Below are positions 22,142 through 33,776 of a stretch of 64,000 bases of DNA, one piece after another. The stretch covers positions 248,001 through 312,000 of the forward strand of contig NW_023503456.1 in assembly GCF_014529535.1 (NCBI RefSeq). Reading direction: 5' to 3'. How positions within the stretch are numbered: position 1 is the stretch's first letter; every line of letters begins with the position of its first letter. The position numbers and the translations under genes were made by a program. The notes under the pieces are model-generated. The model was not told where the DNA came from, searched no databases, and saw nothing but the letters and a program-made list of their open reading frames with translations. This stretch comes from Bradysia coprophila. Its lineage: Eukaryota > Arthropoda > Insecta > Diptera > Sciaridae.

Positions 22142-23186
22142 CTAAAACTCCTGAATTCCAGTCGATGTAATTTCATAGTAGTTTTGAAATCCAAAAACCA
22201 ATTCATCCAATCCTCTCGTTTTTGTCACGATAATGTCAATACGCCATATTCCGACGGGTAACAGTGGTGGCAAAGCATCGTAACTGGTGTAATACGGTTT
22301 CACAAATCTATGACCCTGAAAGAGGAGAATCCACGTTTTACCGTTGCGCTTACATTCGTACAAGAGAAGACAACCTTCCATGGACACGGATCCAGTATAT
22401 TTGAATCGGAATATTTATCCGAAAAGAATTTGTACAGAGGATGCGTTCGGAATAGTAACGCTTCACACAGTTCGCTTCTGTAATCAATCATAAATTTTTT
22501 GTATTGAGTTGCAAACTTTCTGAATGCTTGGACATGGACCTGTTGAATGAAATCAAAGAAAATTCGAATTAATTCTTCAGAATCGCTGGAGTGATTAGCT
22601 ATAGGCCAGCAGGCCACCAATTATAAAACCAGGTCTACCCATAAGCTGATACATGCCTAGAGTAGGGAGATAAAAATTTCGATTGGAAATTCTGATATGC
22701 CTGACAAGTGTACCCACTGGAAAATGACGCCGTTTTCCAAGGATATCCTAATCTCTATATTGTTGCCGAAAAGTTGAAATAACCGTGCAAAAATGTCAAA
22801 CTTGAACCACCGTCTGTGCTAGTTCTAGAACACCACAATTCCGGAACTCCGGTGTGACTCTGACTGCCCTTAAAATTATAAGCCAACTCAAATTACACTC
22901 ACGTACAAAGGTGAAGCTAGGGATGCATTAGGCCAAAAGTAAATGTCCGCTGATGTAAGGGATGTGGTACGATTGATTGGCTTACGTGGCGTCAATATTT
23001 TCTCGACATACGATTTATTGTGAGTGCTGGTACAGTATTTCAATGACACTTGAATCTCCTGAAAATTTCGATTTCACAGAAATTGCTCGGTTAATTTTCC
23101 GTATTTTCTATCATTACTGAATTTTCCGACGCCATGGAAGGCAGTGCTAGTGCGAAAAGTACTGTAATTATAACAAAATATTTCAT
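22142..23186 (-). CDS. DUF1091-family secreted protein, four exons
   Basis: Minus-strand exons 23118-23186, 22903-23058, 22375-22539 and 22142-22315 are all in phase 0, with introns of 59, 363 and 59 nt. They give 187 residues. Residues 1-20 form a signal peptide (MKYFVIITVLFALALPSMAS). The DUF1091 core is in the second half: ILDPCPWKG, then LPPLLPVGIWRIDI, the CPxxG and LPxxLPxGxYR-like motifs of this insect family. Exon 2 has two N-glycosylation motifs (NRT, NAS). The role is unknown; members are small secreted, lipid-binding-like (ML-fold) proteins abundant in flies. AATAAA on the minus strand at 22055-22050 is about 90 nt past the stop. The donor of intron 3 (GTTGTC) is weak, but only this join restores the CPWKG motif. 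Confidence 0.88.
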
Positions 23187-23671
23187 CGCAATATTTTTGT
23201 CACAACTCGGGATATTATTCTGTCCAGATTGATGGGAGAAAAATGTTTTAGAAGCAGATAATTAGCCGAGATGTAGCGATAGTAGATTGCATTTTATGTA
23301 TTTCTGCGGAACGATTAATTCTTCGAGTGTTACTAATGAGAGGAGCTATGATGGTACAAGGAGCAATTACCATTCACAGTTCTCATAACTAGATGTTTAA
23401 CCGGGGAACTTTAGTTTCTTTAATCATGTAGTAAAGTTAACCTTACCTCCCGCCGTCGGTCAAAATCATCGTTTTTAAGTGGATATGCGTTGACAAAGCT
23501 TCATGAGCGTCAACAGTATAATGATTTTCAGGTTGCCATGTTTTGCATCAAATAATTAGATCTCATGATGCGTATCATTTTGCTATTTTGCTGAAACTCA
23601 GAATTACGCCCAATTACGCACGAATTTAGTTTATTTAATAGAAGGTAGAAGCAACATTTTTTTTCTAAATT

Positions 23672-23932
23672 TTATTTATCAGTTTGAAATGGTCCGTTTG
23701 TAGACCCCGAAAGCAGATCTAGTGATCCTTCGCTTAAGCCACTGTTCATCATGTAAACCAAGTAGATTAAGATTACGCAGATGGAAGCACGTGTACCAGT
23801 GTGGAAAAGTAAAGAATCAAATCCTTCTCTTGATAAGGTAAAAGAATAGTAGACGGAAAAAAATGACAGCCGTAGTATCGTTCCAGACACTGTTCCAGTT
23901 AAGGCCCCCAGAAAGAAGGAAAAAATCTGCAT
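23672..23932 (-). CDS. Possible small two-helix membrane protein
   Basis: An 86-codon frame from an internal ATG at 23932 starts MQIFSFFLGALTGTVSGTIL and has a second hydrophobic stretch, ASICVILIYLVYMM. An AATAAA overlaps the stop region. The frame stays open upstream to 24085 without obvious domain content. I recognise no family, see no intron and find competing frames on the plus strand. It may be a chance ORF. Confidence 0.25.
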   Translation of the reverse strand: MQIFSFFLGALTGTVSGTILRLSFFSVYYSFTLSREGFDSLLFHTGTRASICVILIYLVYMMNSGLSEGSLDLLSGSTNGPFQTDK

Positions 23933-24860
23933 TTTGGCACCAACTTTTTTCCAAGACTTCTGTAGGCTTGCAGCACAAAAGTACTGGGTTAATTTATATG
24001 TGGAACGATAGTGGGTGGGCCAGCTGCAACACCCCATACTCAGTTCCGTGGAACATCGATGCTGCAGAGAAGGCGGACTCTCCAAACATCGGCCATATTT
24101 TTAGTCATAACTTTCGTGGATGTACTTACACAATCCAGTGCGTATACTCTACCTGTAGGTCATTCCAAGGCCGACATTCGTACAACATTACAACAATTTA
24201 AAATCATTTTTTCTTGAGTTATTGCCGAAAAACTGTTTTCGGTACCCTCTGACATGTCTTTGCTTTTGAACGTTTTTCACAGAAAATATTTTTTTTCGAA
24301 AACATGAAAGATACGTGTTTCCTAGAATTGAAAGACGAATCCAACGAGCTATCACTCATTATAATCGGAGACCGTTTGTTCCCCAATCGCCTGAAGTCTT
24401 GGCGATATGACTCTTAAAATGTGGAAAAATATGTCCTGAATCATCTGCCACTTTGTGACGCAATTTTTTGTTGATAAGACTTTTGCGTGCAGGCGCAGAA
24501 TGCGTCACCCTCAGTGATATCAGTTATTTTGTAAGTAGACACAAGGACCTGCACAAGGACTTGTTTTACGTTTACCATCAGAGATTTTTGATTGATATCC
24601 AGTTCTTTGGGAAGTTTTGGGGGAAGAAGTAACTATTTTCGTAAGTATCTCATGTCGACAAAAGTTAGCAAGTGCCAGAAGAATATTCTATCATTCTAAT
24701 ATTTAGGAACCAACCTTGGAGCACCTCACTCAAGTCGAAAATAACCCACATCATCTTTTATCCCAAAATTTTGGAACCAGCCTCGGAACACCTCACTTAT
24801 ATCGACTATAGCCCAAATCCATCAAAGAACTTTTTCCAACATTTATCAATCATAATCCAT
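23933..24860. other. Intergenic with foldback-family remnant
   Basis: At about 24435-24560 is one arm of the GTGGCAGAT/GCGTCA foldback family (CATCTGCCACTTTGTGACGC, TTGATAAGACTTTTGCGTGC). A similar arm is at 13840-14100. No gene seen. Confidence 0.45.
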
Positions 24861-24956
24861 AGTCCCAACAAAAATCTCTTCGAGAAAAGTGTGACGCAGT
24901 CTTTGAAGTACAATTTCTAAAATGAATGATATCGCTAGATTTGACGCTTTCAGCTT

Positions 24957-27900
24957 CTTCTTCTTCTTCTTTTTCAGCCTGTTTCGATCCACTGCTGGAT
25001 GTAGGCCTCTCCAACTTCTTTCCATTTCGTACGATCCATTGCCATTTGCTGCCAGTTTGTACCTGCAATATTCTTAATTCCGTTTGTCCATCTCTCTGGT
25101 GGTCTACCTATAGCTCGTCTTTTATATGGTCGCCAGTTCATGATCTTTTTGGTCCAACGTTCGTCTGTCCTTCTTGCAATATGTCCCGCCCAGCTCCATT
25201 TCAGAGATGCTATTCTTTCCATTACATCAACGACCCTGGTTTGTTGTCGAATCCATTGATTCGTCATTCTGTCTCTGAGTGTTATTCCAAGCATACTCCG
25301 TTCCATGGCTCTTTGTGTCACTCTCAATTTATCTTCGGATGCTTTTGTTAAAGTTAACGTTTCCGCTCCATAAGTGAGCACTGGAAGGACACAAGTGTCG
25401 AAAACTTTGCGTTTCAGACTATTATTCATTTTGCTTTTGAAAATTAGTCTGAGTTTTCCGAACGCTGCCCATGCAAGACCAATCCTACGTCTTATTTCTG
25501 CAGTTTGGTTGTCCAGACCTAACTTCAGTTTATGTCCTAGATATACATAGCTGTCGACTCGTTCAATGACAGTGTCACCAATTTTGATTTCTCTATCGTC
25601 CCCGATGTTGGTCATGACTTTTGTTTTCGATAAGTTCATCTTGAGGCCAACTTTGCTCGCCTCTTCACTTAACTGTTGTAGCATAAGCTGAGCCTGACCT
25701 AGATTCGCTGCTATCGGTACAATGTCATCAGCGAAGCGGAGATTGCTCAGGTACTCTCCATTTATCTTTATTCCCATTTTACTCCAGTTTAACTTCCTAA
25801 AAACACTCTGCAGAATCGCCGTGAATAATTTCGGTGAAATGGTGTCACCCTGCCTTACACCTCGGCCAATTCTGAATTTCTCCGTGCTCTTATGAAGTTT
25901 TATACATGAAGTAGCATTTTTGTACACATATCGAATTGTGTTGGAGTACCTTGAGTCTACTCTACATTCGCCTAATGCGTCCAATATCGACCATGTTTCC
26001 ACTGAATCGAAAGCTTTTTCGAAGTCTATGAATAGCAAGACTATGTCGATGTTGTATTCACGACACTTCTCAATAAGCGTTCTCATCACCTGCAAATGGC
26101 GAGGCAAATGGTCGTTTGTGCTGAAACCAGATCTGAAAGCAGCTTGTTCAACAGGTTGGTTGAAGTCGAACTTGTTAGTCTTCCTCTTCGTAATGATTTT
26201 CATAAACAACTTGTAGAGTGTTGACAATAGGCTTATGGGGCGGTAATTTTCCAGCTTTGTTATGTCTCCTTTTTTATGCAGCAATGTAATTACCGCATTT
26301 TTACAGGCTTCTGGTACTTCTTCCCATTGGAGACATTGATTAAACAAAGCCGTGATTGCCTTTAATAAGGAGTCTCCACCCAGTTTAATGGCTTCCACTG
26401 GAACACCATCTTCTCCTGGAGACTTTTTGTTTTTCATCTCGGCTACTGCGGCCTTGACTTCATCAACAGTTATGTCGGGCATATCCTCCGATCCCACGTT
26501 TCTTATTATTGGTCTATCTTCGGTTTCTTCCGTTGGGCTCTGTCTTGCTGAAGAAAACAAATTCTCATAAAATTCTGTTGCAATGTTTAATATCGCATTT
26601 CGATCCGTTTGGATCGTTCCTGTTTTGTCTCGTAATTTGAAGATTTCTTTTTTGGCGTTTGTCATTTTTCTCCGTAGGACTTTCATATTGCAGTTAGCTT
26701 AAATTATGTTTTGAGCCAATTGGACATTATATTTTCTTTCATCTGATCTCCTTGCTTTGTTGATACTTTTAGACAGGTTCCGGTATTCCACCGAATCTCG
26801 TCCTCCGTTTTTTACCAACTCTGCTCTGCTTGCGATCAGGTCTAATGTTTCTCTGCTGAGTTTTGATTCTTTCCCTTGGACGGATTTGCATTTGGATTGC
26901 ATGAAACCCATTATTGTATCGACGATTTTGGTATTCAATTCGTCCAATGTTTCACATTGATTGTTGACGTTATCTAATTCGGCAGTCATTTTCGTAGCAA
27001 ATTCTTCATTTTGTGTGTAAAGCCGTTGTACGTCAATCCTTTCACTTTTTTGAACTAGTTGTGATCTTTGAAATCTGGTATTTAACGTGACTCTTGCACG
27101 AACCATTCGGTGATCACTACCTGTTGAAAAATTGTTTAGGACCGTAACGTTCTTAACGGTTGACTTACAGCCAGTTATGATGTAATCGATCTCATTTTTC
27201 GTTACACCATCTGCACTAGCCCAAGTCCATTTCCGTTGAGGCTTTCCTGCAAAAAATGAATTCATTGCGTACAAATTGTGTTGCTGTAAGAAGTTGAGTA
27301 AAGTATTTCCACGCTCATTTCTTTGGTCGTTGCTAAAACTACCAACAGAAACTTCGGAGTCTTCTTCTCGTTTTCCCAGCTTCGCATTGAAATCACCGAT
27401 TAGATATTGGTAATGTGAAGGGTTTTCGTCCAGAGCTTTCTCGACATCTTCATAGAATCTTTCTACTTCTTCGTCATCATGGGTGGACGTGGGTGCGTAA
27501 ACCTGAATTTTGACACTGTATCTGTTATTTATCTTCAGGCTTACGTATATCACTCGATCGGATATGCTTTTCGTGTGAATTATGCGATCCGACCACCGCT
27601 TGTTTATGAACAATCCGACACCGTGCATCAGCATCTGACTGTCACTTCCTCGGTAGAAGAATGTATGCCCTGATTGTAATTTCAAGCATTCCTCTCCAGG
27701 TTTTCTCACTTCGCTCACTCCCACAACATCCCATTTTATCTTTTCTAGCTCTTCTTCCATTTCTTGCATTTTTTGTCTTGACGACAATGTTCTGGCATTA
27801 TATGTGGCAATGTATAATTCGTTATGGCTTCGTTTGAAGGTTTTTAGCATTAAAACACCACGCTTGCTACTGCGGGTTGGTGAGTATGAAAGCTTTACTT

Positions 27901-27968
27901 TGCTCGCCCCCGGTAATCCTCGAGCTCTGACCCGCACATTTCTGCACGTTCCGGGACCACCGTGCCTA
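24957..27968 (-). mobile_element. RTE-type non-LTR retrotransposon, nearly full length
   Basis: A 3012-bp element flanked by the 7-bp duplication TCAGCTT (24950-24956 and 27969-27975). The minus-strand ORF encodes an APE endonuclease followed by a reverse transcriptase. The element ends in a GAAGAAGAAGAA tail without poly(A), as RTE elements do. The first ATG of the reading frame is at 27850, so the extreme 5' end may be slightly short. It split the left arm of the foldback element at 24861-28393. Confidence 0.93.
24974..27850 (-). pseudogene. RTE endonuclease-reverse transcriptase ORF with one premature stop
   Basis: The single reading frame runs 27850-24974 (959 codons) and is broken only by an in-frame TAA at 26701-26699. 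No frameshift is needed: the two halves are in the same frame. The N-terminal half is an APE-type endonuclease: YNARTL, GVSEVR, LIGDFNAKLG, NEIDYI and SDHRMV. The C-terminal half is a reverse transcriptase: ENYRPISLLS, IDFEKAFDSVE, GVRQGDTISP and FADD in the active site. A conserved RTE tail ends GRPPERW..AYIQQW. The catalytic motifs are intact on both sides of the stop. The protein would nick the target DNA and prime reverse transcription there. Confidence 0.93.
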
Positions 27969-28437
27969 TCAGCTTCGTTACGCAAAAATTAAATTTTACA
28001 CCCAATTTTAGTTCAAACAAGCTGGCTTAGTTTTTCTCATCATCTTCCAAATAATTTTTACCAAAAAAAAGATTTGACTGGAAACAACCAAAATTTTACC
28101 AAAAAAATCTGCGTCGTATGTGGCAGATAAATTTTCTTGCTGGTCTGTTCCTGAACATTTGCCACTTTGCGACGCAGATTTTTTTGGTAAAATTTTGGTT
28201 GTTTCCAGTCAAATCTTTTTTTTGGTAAAAATTATTTGGAAGATGATGAGAAAAACTAAGCCAGCTTGTTTGAACTAAAATTGGGTGTAAAATTTAATTT
28301 TTGCGTAACGAAGCTGAAAGCGTCAACTCTAGCGATAGAAATTGTACTTCAAAGACTGCGTCACACTTTTCTCGAAGAGATTTTTGTTGGGATATCAGTC
28401 GTTTTAGAAGTTTTAGAACAATGCTTTTTATAACAGA

Positions 28438-28690
28438 AATTCGAAAATTTGACGAAAATCGAAAATTTGACGAATTTCGAAAATTTTACAAAATTTAACG
28501 AAAATCGAAAATTTAACCAAAATCGAAAATTTGACGAAATTTAACGAAAATCGAAAATTTTACGAAAATCGAAAATTTGACGAAAATAGAAAATTTGACG
28601 AAATTCGAAATTCGACAAAAATCGAAAATTTGACGAAATTCGAAAATTTGACGAAATTCGAAAATTTGACGAAATTCGAAAATTTGACGA
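28438..28690. repeat. Minisatellite of GAAAATTTGACGAAATTC units
   Basis: About 14 imperfect units of 17-18 bp directly to the right of the foldback element. The same unit is found at 11596-11760 and 47375-47470. Frames on both strands are repeat read-through. Confidence 0.85.
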
Positions 28691-28954
28691 AGAAGGTAAT
28701 TCTCTATCTGCCACCATTCAAGAAATATCTCCAAAGCCCCAATTGACCTACCCATTCCCAACTTTCGACATTTTTCACAAATGCCCTTCTGTTCTACTCG
28801 TAAAACTCTGAGACTTTGCCGAAGAAAGTAACTCTCTATCTTTCATAACCCAAAAAAATATTAGTCCTTTCATCCTACGCTCGAGTAGCTCAAAATTTGG
28901 TCACTCTAATCACTCTAGCTCAAACGAATCTGCCTCGATTTTTTAAATTATTTT

Positions 28955-29217
28955 TTTGTTCGAATCGTGTTACGAATACCTTTCATTTAATGGGCTGAGC
29001 TACAGCCGAAAACGCGTTCCCGACCTTCAAAAACCAAACTCCGAAGCCACTTCGAGGCCAATAAAACAAAATTCTGATTTTTCGTGAGGTAATGGCTTGT
29101 CACATTTTCATTTTGATGCCCATCCTGAGGTTCCTGCAAAATTTCATGGAGATTGGCTGACTAGTTTCCGAGATCGTCCGTCGATAGATAGATATATAGA
29201 TAGATAGATATATATAT

Positions 29218-29255
<38 letters not shown>

Positions 29256-29290
29256 CAGATAGATAGATAGACAGATAGATAGAAACATAC
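28955..29290 (+). repeat. SINE-like repeat copy 2 with GATA microsatellite
   Basis: The body (about 28955-29185) aligns with 18112-18372. It runs into about 25 GATA units (29183-29283). The right flank (29380-29470, CGAGTAATAGCTCGTTTTGC) also matches 46750-46800 in reverse, so the repeated unit may be longer than the body. Confidence 0.75.
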
Positions 29291-29849
29291 AGAGTAAGTT
29301 GAAAGATTTTGATTGTTTGGGAAAAGTCAATTTGGTGTATTTTGTATGAAAAGTGACCAATTTCAAAACGATGTATCTCCGGCAATTTTAAACCTACATA
29401 TACGAGTAATAGCTCGTTTTGCTCGTATTTGAAGCGAGAATATGATAGAATAGGTTTTGTGGTGATATAGAACAACGGGTAGAAACTGAAAGGTTCGGCT
29501 ATTTATAGTTGCCGCGTCTCAAAAAAATTTCTTCGTTCTTTTTTTGGAAGTTAGACTGAGTCAAGTCCTCCGCTATCGCTCCGGACATGATTACTAACAC
29601 ACTATCACACACAAAACACACTGTTATATGGCATTTGTATGGAAACTTCCTGGAGCCCAAGGTCCAAAAAACGCTCGAGTACCCCCACTTTTTAAAATTT
29701 TATTTTGATCTAGGGCGCACTGTCTCAGGAAAAGACACATTTGCCGGAATTAAATTTTGTCATTTACAGGCCACGGCGCCTGTAATATGCCCCCATTACT
29801 CAGTGCGGCACTGCATCTACATATTCATTACAAACTCGATTTCATATGG

Positions 29850-30283
29850 AGGGATTCTTTTGAATTTCGACTAATCGAAATCGGTGCTATTTTTTAGTTA
29901 GGCCTTGGTGCCTAGGCCCCAAAACCAGTCTCAGGGATTTTTGATCTTCCATACCTGGTTGGTTGTAAGTGGCCGAAAGTCGAAAAACGGGGTTTCGTAT
30001 TCCTGATTTCATTTCCGTAAGGTGGCGAGGACACGGTCACGGGCGTGTATGGGTTCGTTGGAAAGCTGATGTAAAATACTACCGGGCAAATATTAACTTC
30101 AAAAAATTTGATGATAAACGGCCGAAAATAAATAAACTTCCGGAAATTTTCTCAGAATCTAGAAAACCTCGGTGAACTTTGAGTGACTTTGATGAACTAA
30201 TGCAATTATTTGATTTAATTATTACTTATTATGAATGTGGAGGACCTCAGCTTTACACCGATACCCATATTTAGTAGTTTGGT
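29850..30283 (+). repeat. Dispersed repeat, copy 2 (partner at 5086-5541)
   Basis: Same landmarks and order as copy 1. The stretch around 30030 (CACGGGCGTGTATGGGTTC) and the end GTGGAGGACCTCAGCTTTAC are especially well kept. Confidence 0.8.
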
Positions 30284-30725
30284 ACGTGACTACGTAACAG
30301 ATGAAAACTGTGTTTAACTCCGCCAAACTACTAAAAATCATTTAAAAACTAAATAACCAAAAAAATTGACAAATTATTTTTGACACTTTTAAAATACCCT
30401 TAACCATTTTGAAATACCCTGAACGGGTGAGCTGACGGAGTTGCCACTGATGATTTTGGAATCAGCAATCCATACAGATCATAAAATCAATTTTACCTCA
30501 ATTTGCACAATGTTTTGCCTTAGCGGACGCACTAAGTTAAAATCTCCACAGAAAAAATATTTTTGTGAAAAACTGGATTTTCCAACCATTTTCCATTGTT
30601 GGGAACGGTTGAGACCTCTTGGTATATCGCTAAGTTTATCTTCAACATTTTGCCAGTGCAAATAAACTTTCGAAAGTGAATAATGAACTGTTCGAAAGCA
30701 TTTCACCACGGAGAAAATAAGTGAC

Positions 30726-31277
30726 CAGGCATGAGCGCCGACGGAGAAACCTCGGCGGCGGTTAGCCGAAAAAAATTCTCGTCACTTCGGTACACTCATT
30801 TAACTCATTAAGAAAATGGTTTTCGAGAAGAAATTGAAAGCTCACGAAAATCAAGTAAAAATTGAAAAGAAAAAAAATCGAGAAAATTCGCAAAGATCGA
30901 TAAAGTTTTCTCAAATTTGTGAATTAACTGATTGTGCGCCTTCGGCTCGTTCCGCAAAGGTCATACTTGCCAAAACAACAAACTTAGAAGCGAGGACGTA
31001 ATATACCATTCTGGAAAATTCATGAAAATTCAAGAAAATTTTCAAAATTTTCTTAATTTTGAAAAAAAAAAATTCAAAATGTACTTGAGCTGCTTAGGAT
31101 CAACAGTTTTCAAAATTATTTCACCCATTCACCTTTCGAAATCTTTATTTCATTTTCCAGCCGTTTCAAGCCGGCTTGAGCCGTGTTTTTGGCACCGGCT
31201 CGGCTGCGGCGCGGCTTGCTCAAAAATGGCCGGCGGCGGCTTGATCGGCGGCTTATTTTCGGCGGCGCTCATGCCTG
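30726..31277. mobile_element. hAT-like non-autonomous element, 8-bp TSD
   Basis: Terminal inverted repeat CAGGCATGAGCGCCG, flanked by TAAGTGAC (30718-30725 and 31278-31285). Like 11804-13800, its subterminal parts are rich in CGGCGGCGG and GCCGGCTT words, while the middle is AT-rich. It is 552 bp with no transposase. Confidence 0.85.
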
Positions 31278-31304
31278 TAAGTGACTGCATCACAAAACTG
31301 AACG

Positions 31305-31845
31305 TTGAAGGCGAAATATCCTAAATTCTCCGAAATGCTCTTAGAAACAAGACTTTTGACCTCTAAAATATCAGGGCTAACATTACAGCCGATTAACGAC
31401 TTTCAGAATAGTCATCATCGGAATGGGTATCAGCAATCAAGCCTAACTGCAACGGAGTGCCAGGAATTGGAAGCACTTCTCTCCTCAGTAGACAATGCAA
31501 CAGATAGAGAGATAGAGATAGAAACCATAGCACATGTAACGGGAAGTTGCTCACACAACAACCTGCAATCGAGACACCACTGCGATCTTCTAAAAGGCTT
31601 GTTTTGAAGAACTGCACGCTCTGGACGCACAGACAGTCAATCACGATTTACTGATATTGTGGCGTTCCACCCCAAATTACCGAATACATAATCGAGCCCT
31701 CCGATATGAAAGAAACAACTCACAACAGGATGATGAAGTACAGAAGGAGAGAGAACACGATGGGCTTGAAATTTTTAGTCGAAAGTGGATGTAACCAAAA
31801 TATTATTGCTGTTTTTAGTAGAGGGCCACACTCAGTTTGAATGAA
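31305..31845 (+). mobile_element. Degenerate non-LTR retrotransposon C-terminus (R2-like endonuclease region)
   Basis: An open frame to 31607 includes ETIAHVTGSCSHNNLQSRHH, the cysteine/histidine knuckle found near the C-terminus of elements with a restriction-like endonuclease. After a stop, a shifted frame reads DIVAFHPKLPN and later MKYRRRE..GLKFLVESGC. Several stops and shifts show it is dead. The clade is a guess. Confidence 0.45.
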
Positions 31846-32588
31846 AATTTATATCGAAAAGCAGCCCTTCCTTTCTTCATTTGTGACAAAAGCTTAAATT
31901 TACACCAACACAATACATTCGGCATCTCCACATTTATTCGTCGAATGGATTAGCTTTTAAATAACAGAATGTAAAATATCAGATAATAAGTTTTTTCATT
32001 GGTTGAAACATTGACAGCACACACACACAGCTTTTAGCCAGAGCAGTGACTTGAACCATGAAATTACAAATCGATGTCAGCAGTTAATAATTATGAGCTT
32101 TGTGTCGACTTAAACTGGGCGCTACTTGTGCACATCTCTAATCGTCATCCATCATATCAAACGTTGCATTCTATCAATAACGGATGACATAGCGTATAAA
32201 TCAAAGTTTTATATGAGCAAGGAGGTTACGCCGATCACTGGGGGACGTTATCGCAAAAATATACTAAACTTTGTATTGGCACCAATACAATGAATAGTGG
32301 GCAAATAGAAGGAGAGAATGAGCACATAGAAGAATATAGTGCGCCAATGGTCACCAATGGTTATTCGACAAGATTTGCTCGGTAGCCGCCATGGCTTTTT
32401 TGCGATACGGTCCCTTGGTATAAGTGGCTTTGAATAAAGTACCAGTTTGAGAGTCTATTAAACTGTGCAAGCTCAAACGTACGCTCTATACGTTCTGGTC
32501 CATTTCGCTTAATATCATCATGAAGGTGAAGGTTGCTCAACGGATGACAAACATTACCGAATCCTAGCTTTGGGTGAATATAAGATTT
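31846..32588. other. Intergenic, no gene seen
   Basis: AT-rich; only a short CA run near 32020 stands out. Confidence 0.35.
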
Positions 32589-32590
32589 TT

Positions 32591-33776
32591 AGCCCCATAC
32601 GAAGTACTGGGGGCTTATAAGAACACCATGCCGTTTGTAACATGTGCAATTCGAAGCAGACGGTAAGGCATTTGCTATGATGACGAATCCACAATAAAAA
32701 AATGTCTGTCTGTCTGTGTACACGATAACTTGAGTAAAACTCAACCGATTTCAAAAATTCTTTTTTTCCCTGATAGGTAATGACAATTGCAAGATCCCAT
32801 ATGAAAATGGTCACATTTGGATCAATCACTCCGGAGCTGGGCCCAATAAGTGCTTTACGGTTTTTCGAAGATATCGCCGGACATTTAAACGCTACACTTG
32901 TAAGTGATACGTCAAATGTAAGGTATTTACAATACCGATCGACGATAAAAACGATTATGGAAATTGGATGACAGACTCGTGAGTTAGACCCCATGGTGTG
33001 AACTAGGTACAGGGCGGCAACCCGTTTTTGCTTGAACGTTGGCTAAATTTGAACGGATTTCAACTATTTATGCTTTATTAGATAGGTATTGAACGTACCA
33101 ATCAGGAAAAAGTTTATGAAATTTGGTTGACCGGAGCGTGAGCTAGGTATCTTGGAGTGAACGTAGAACGTATTTTGACAATATCTCGAGTAAATTTTGA
33201 CCGAATTTCATGATTTTTTTTTTTTGTTTGAAAGGTATTAACGAATGTAAATCGACAGAACTACTTCCGGTGTCCTAACAAAATGGCTACCGGCGGCCAT
33301 ATTGGATTTTAGTAAAAGTGATGTATTTTGGGGTAAAATGGTACTAAGAGAGTTTCTTTTAACAGAGAAGTAATTGGTTATGTGTGTGGGGTGTTTCAGG
33401 CATTAAATATATCACGCATATGGTCATGGTGATAGAAAAAGTTTCAAATTTGGGCTCTTAAAATTACTTCGAAAATTTGTGTTTTATTTGAGAGGTACTT
33501 CGTACGGGCTTTCGTAATTGCGCTATGCGCAATATTTAAGATGAATATGAATACTTTCATTAAGATTGCACGTGCCGCACTTGGGCTAGGTTGGAAGCAT
33601 TATGGTAACGGGCACATACAGTTATGGCTGTATTAGGGCTACGGACGTATTAGGGCTTCGGAAAAATTAGGATCACGGATGAATTAGGGCTACGGACGCA
33701 CGAGGGTCACGTACGTAATAGGTTTACGGGTCTTACCAGGCTCAGTCGCAGCAAACGCTCCGACTGTTCTGACGGC
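32591..33776 (+). mobile_element. Terminal-hairpin repeat family, copy C
   Basis: Begins AGCCCC..GGGGCT (32591-32615) and carries a GTCTGTCTGTGT tract (about 32703). It has the hairpin ATTGCGCTATGCGCAAT (33517-33533) preceded by GGTACTTCGTACGGGCT, and ends past the AGTCG..CGACT stem (33744-33765) with CTGACGGCT. It is uninterrupted, so it is the best reference copy of the B/C subfamily. The minus-strand open frame 32554-32994 is not a recognisable protein. Confidence 0.75.

Larger units (their letters stand above)
24861..28393. repeat. Large foldback element split by the RTE insertion
   Basis: The segment 24861-24956 is the reverse complement of 28316-28393 (CCCAACAAAAATCTCTTCGA, GTGTGACGCAGTCTTTGAAG). 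The arms continue inward as 27976-28140 against 28150-28315 (CGTAACGAAGCT ends, GGTAAAATTTTGGTTGTTTC). Without the LINE the element is about 515 bp, with arms near 250 bp and a centre near 28146. It carries the TCTGCGTC..GTGGCAGAT motif on both sides of the centre. Confidence 0.85.

Noticed and set aside
29100..29475. Frames rich in SIYLSIYL
   Set aside because: Translation of the GATA microsatellite.
30479..30709. Minus-strand frame with a possible donor, open across the hAT insertion if the element is removed
   Set aside because: About 115 codons of open frame is not rare in this window, there is no family signature, and the plus strand is also open.
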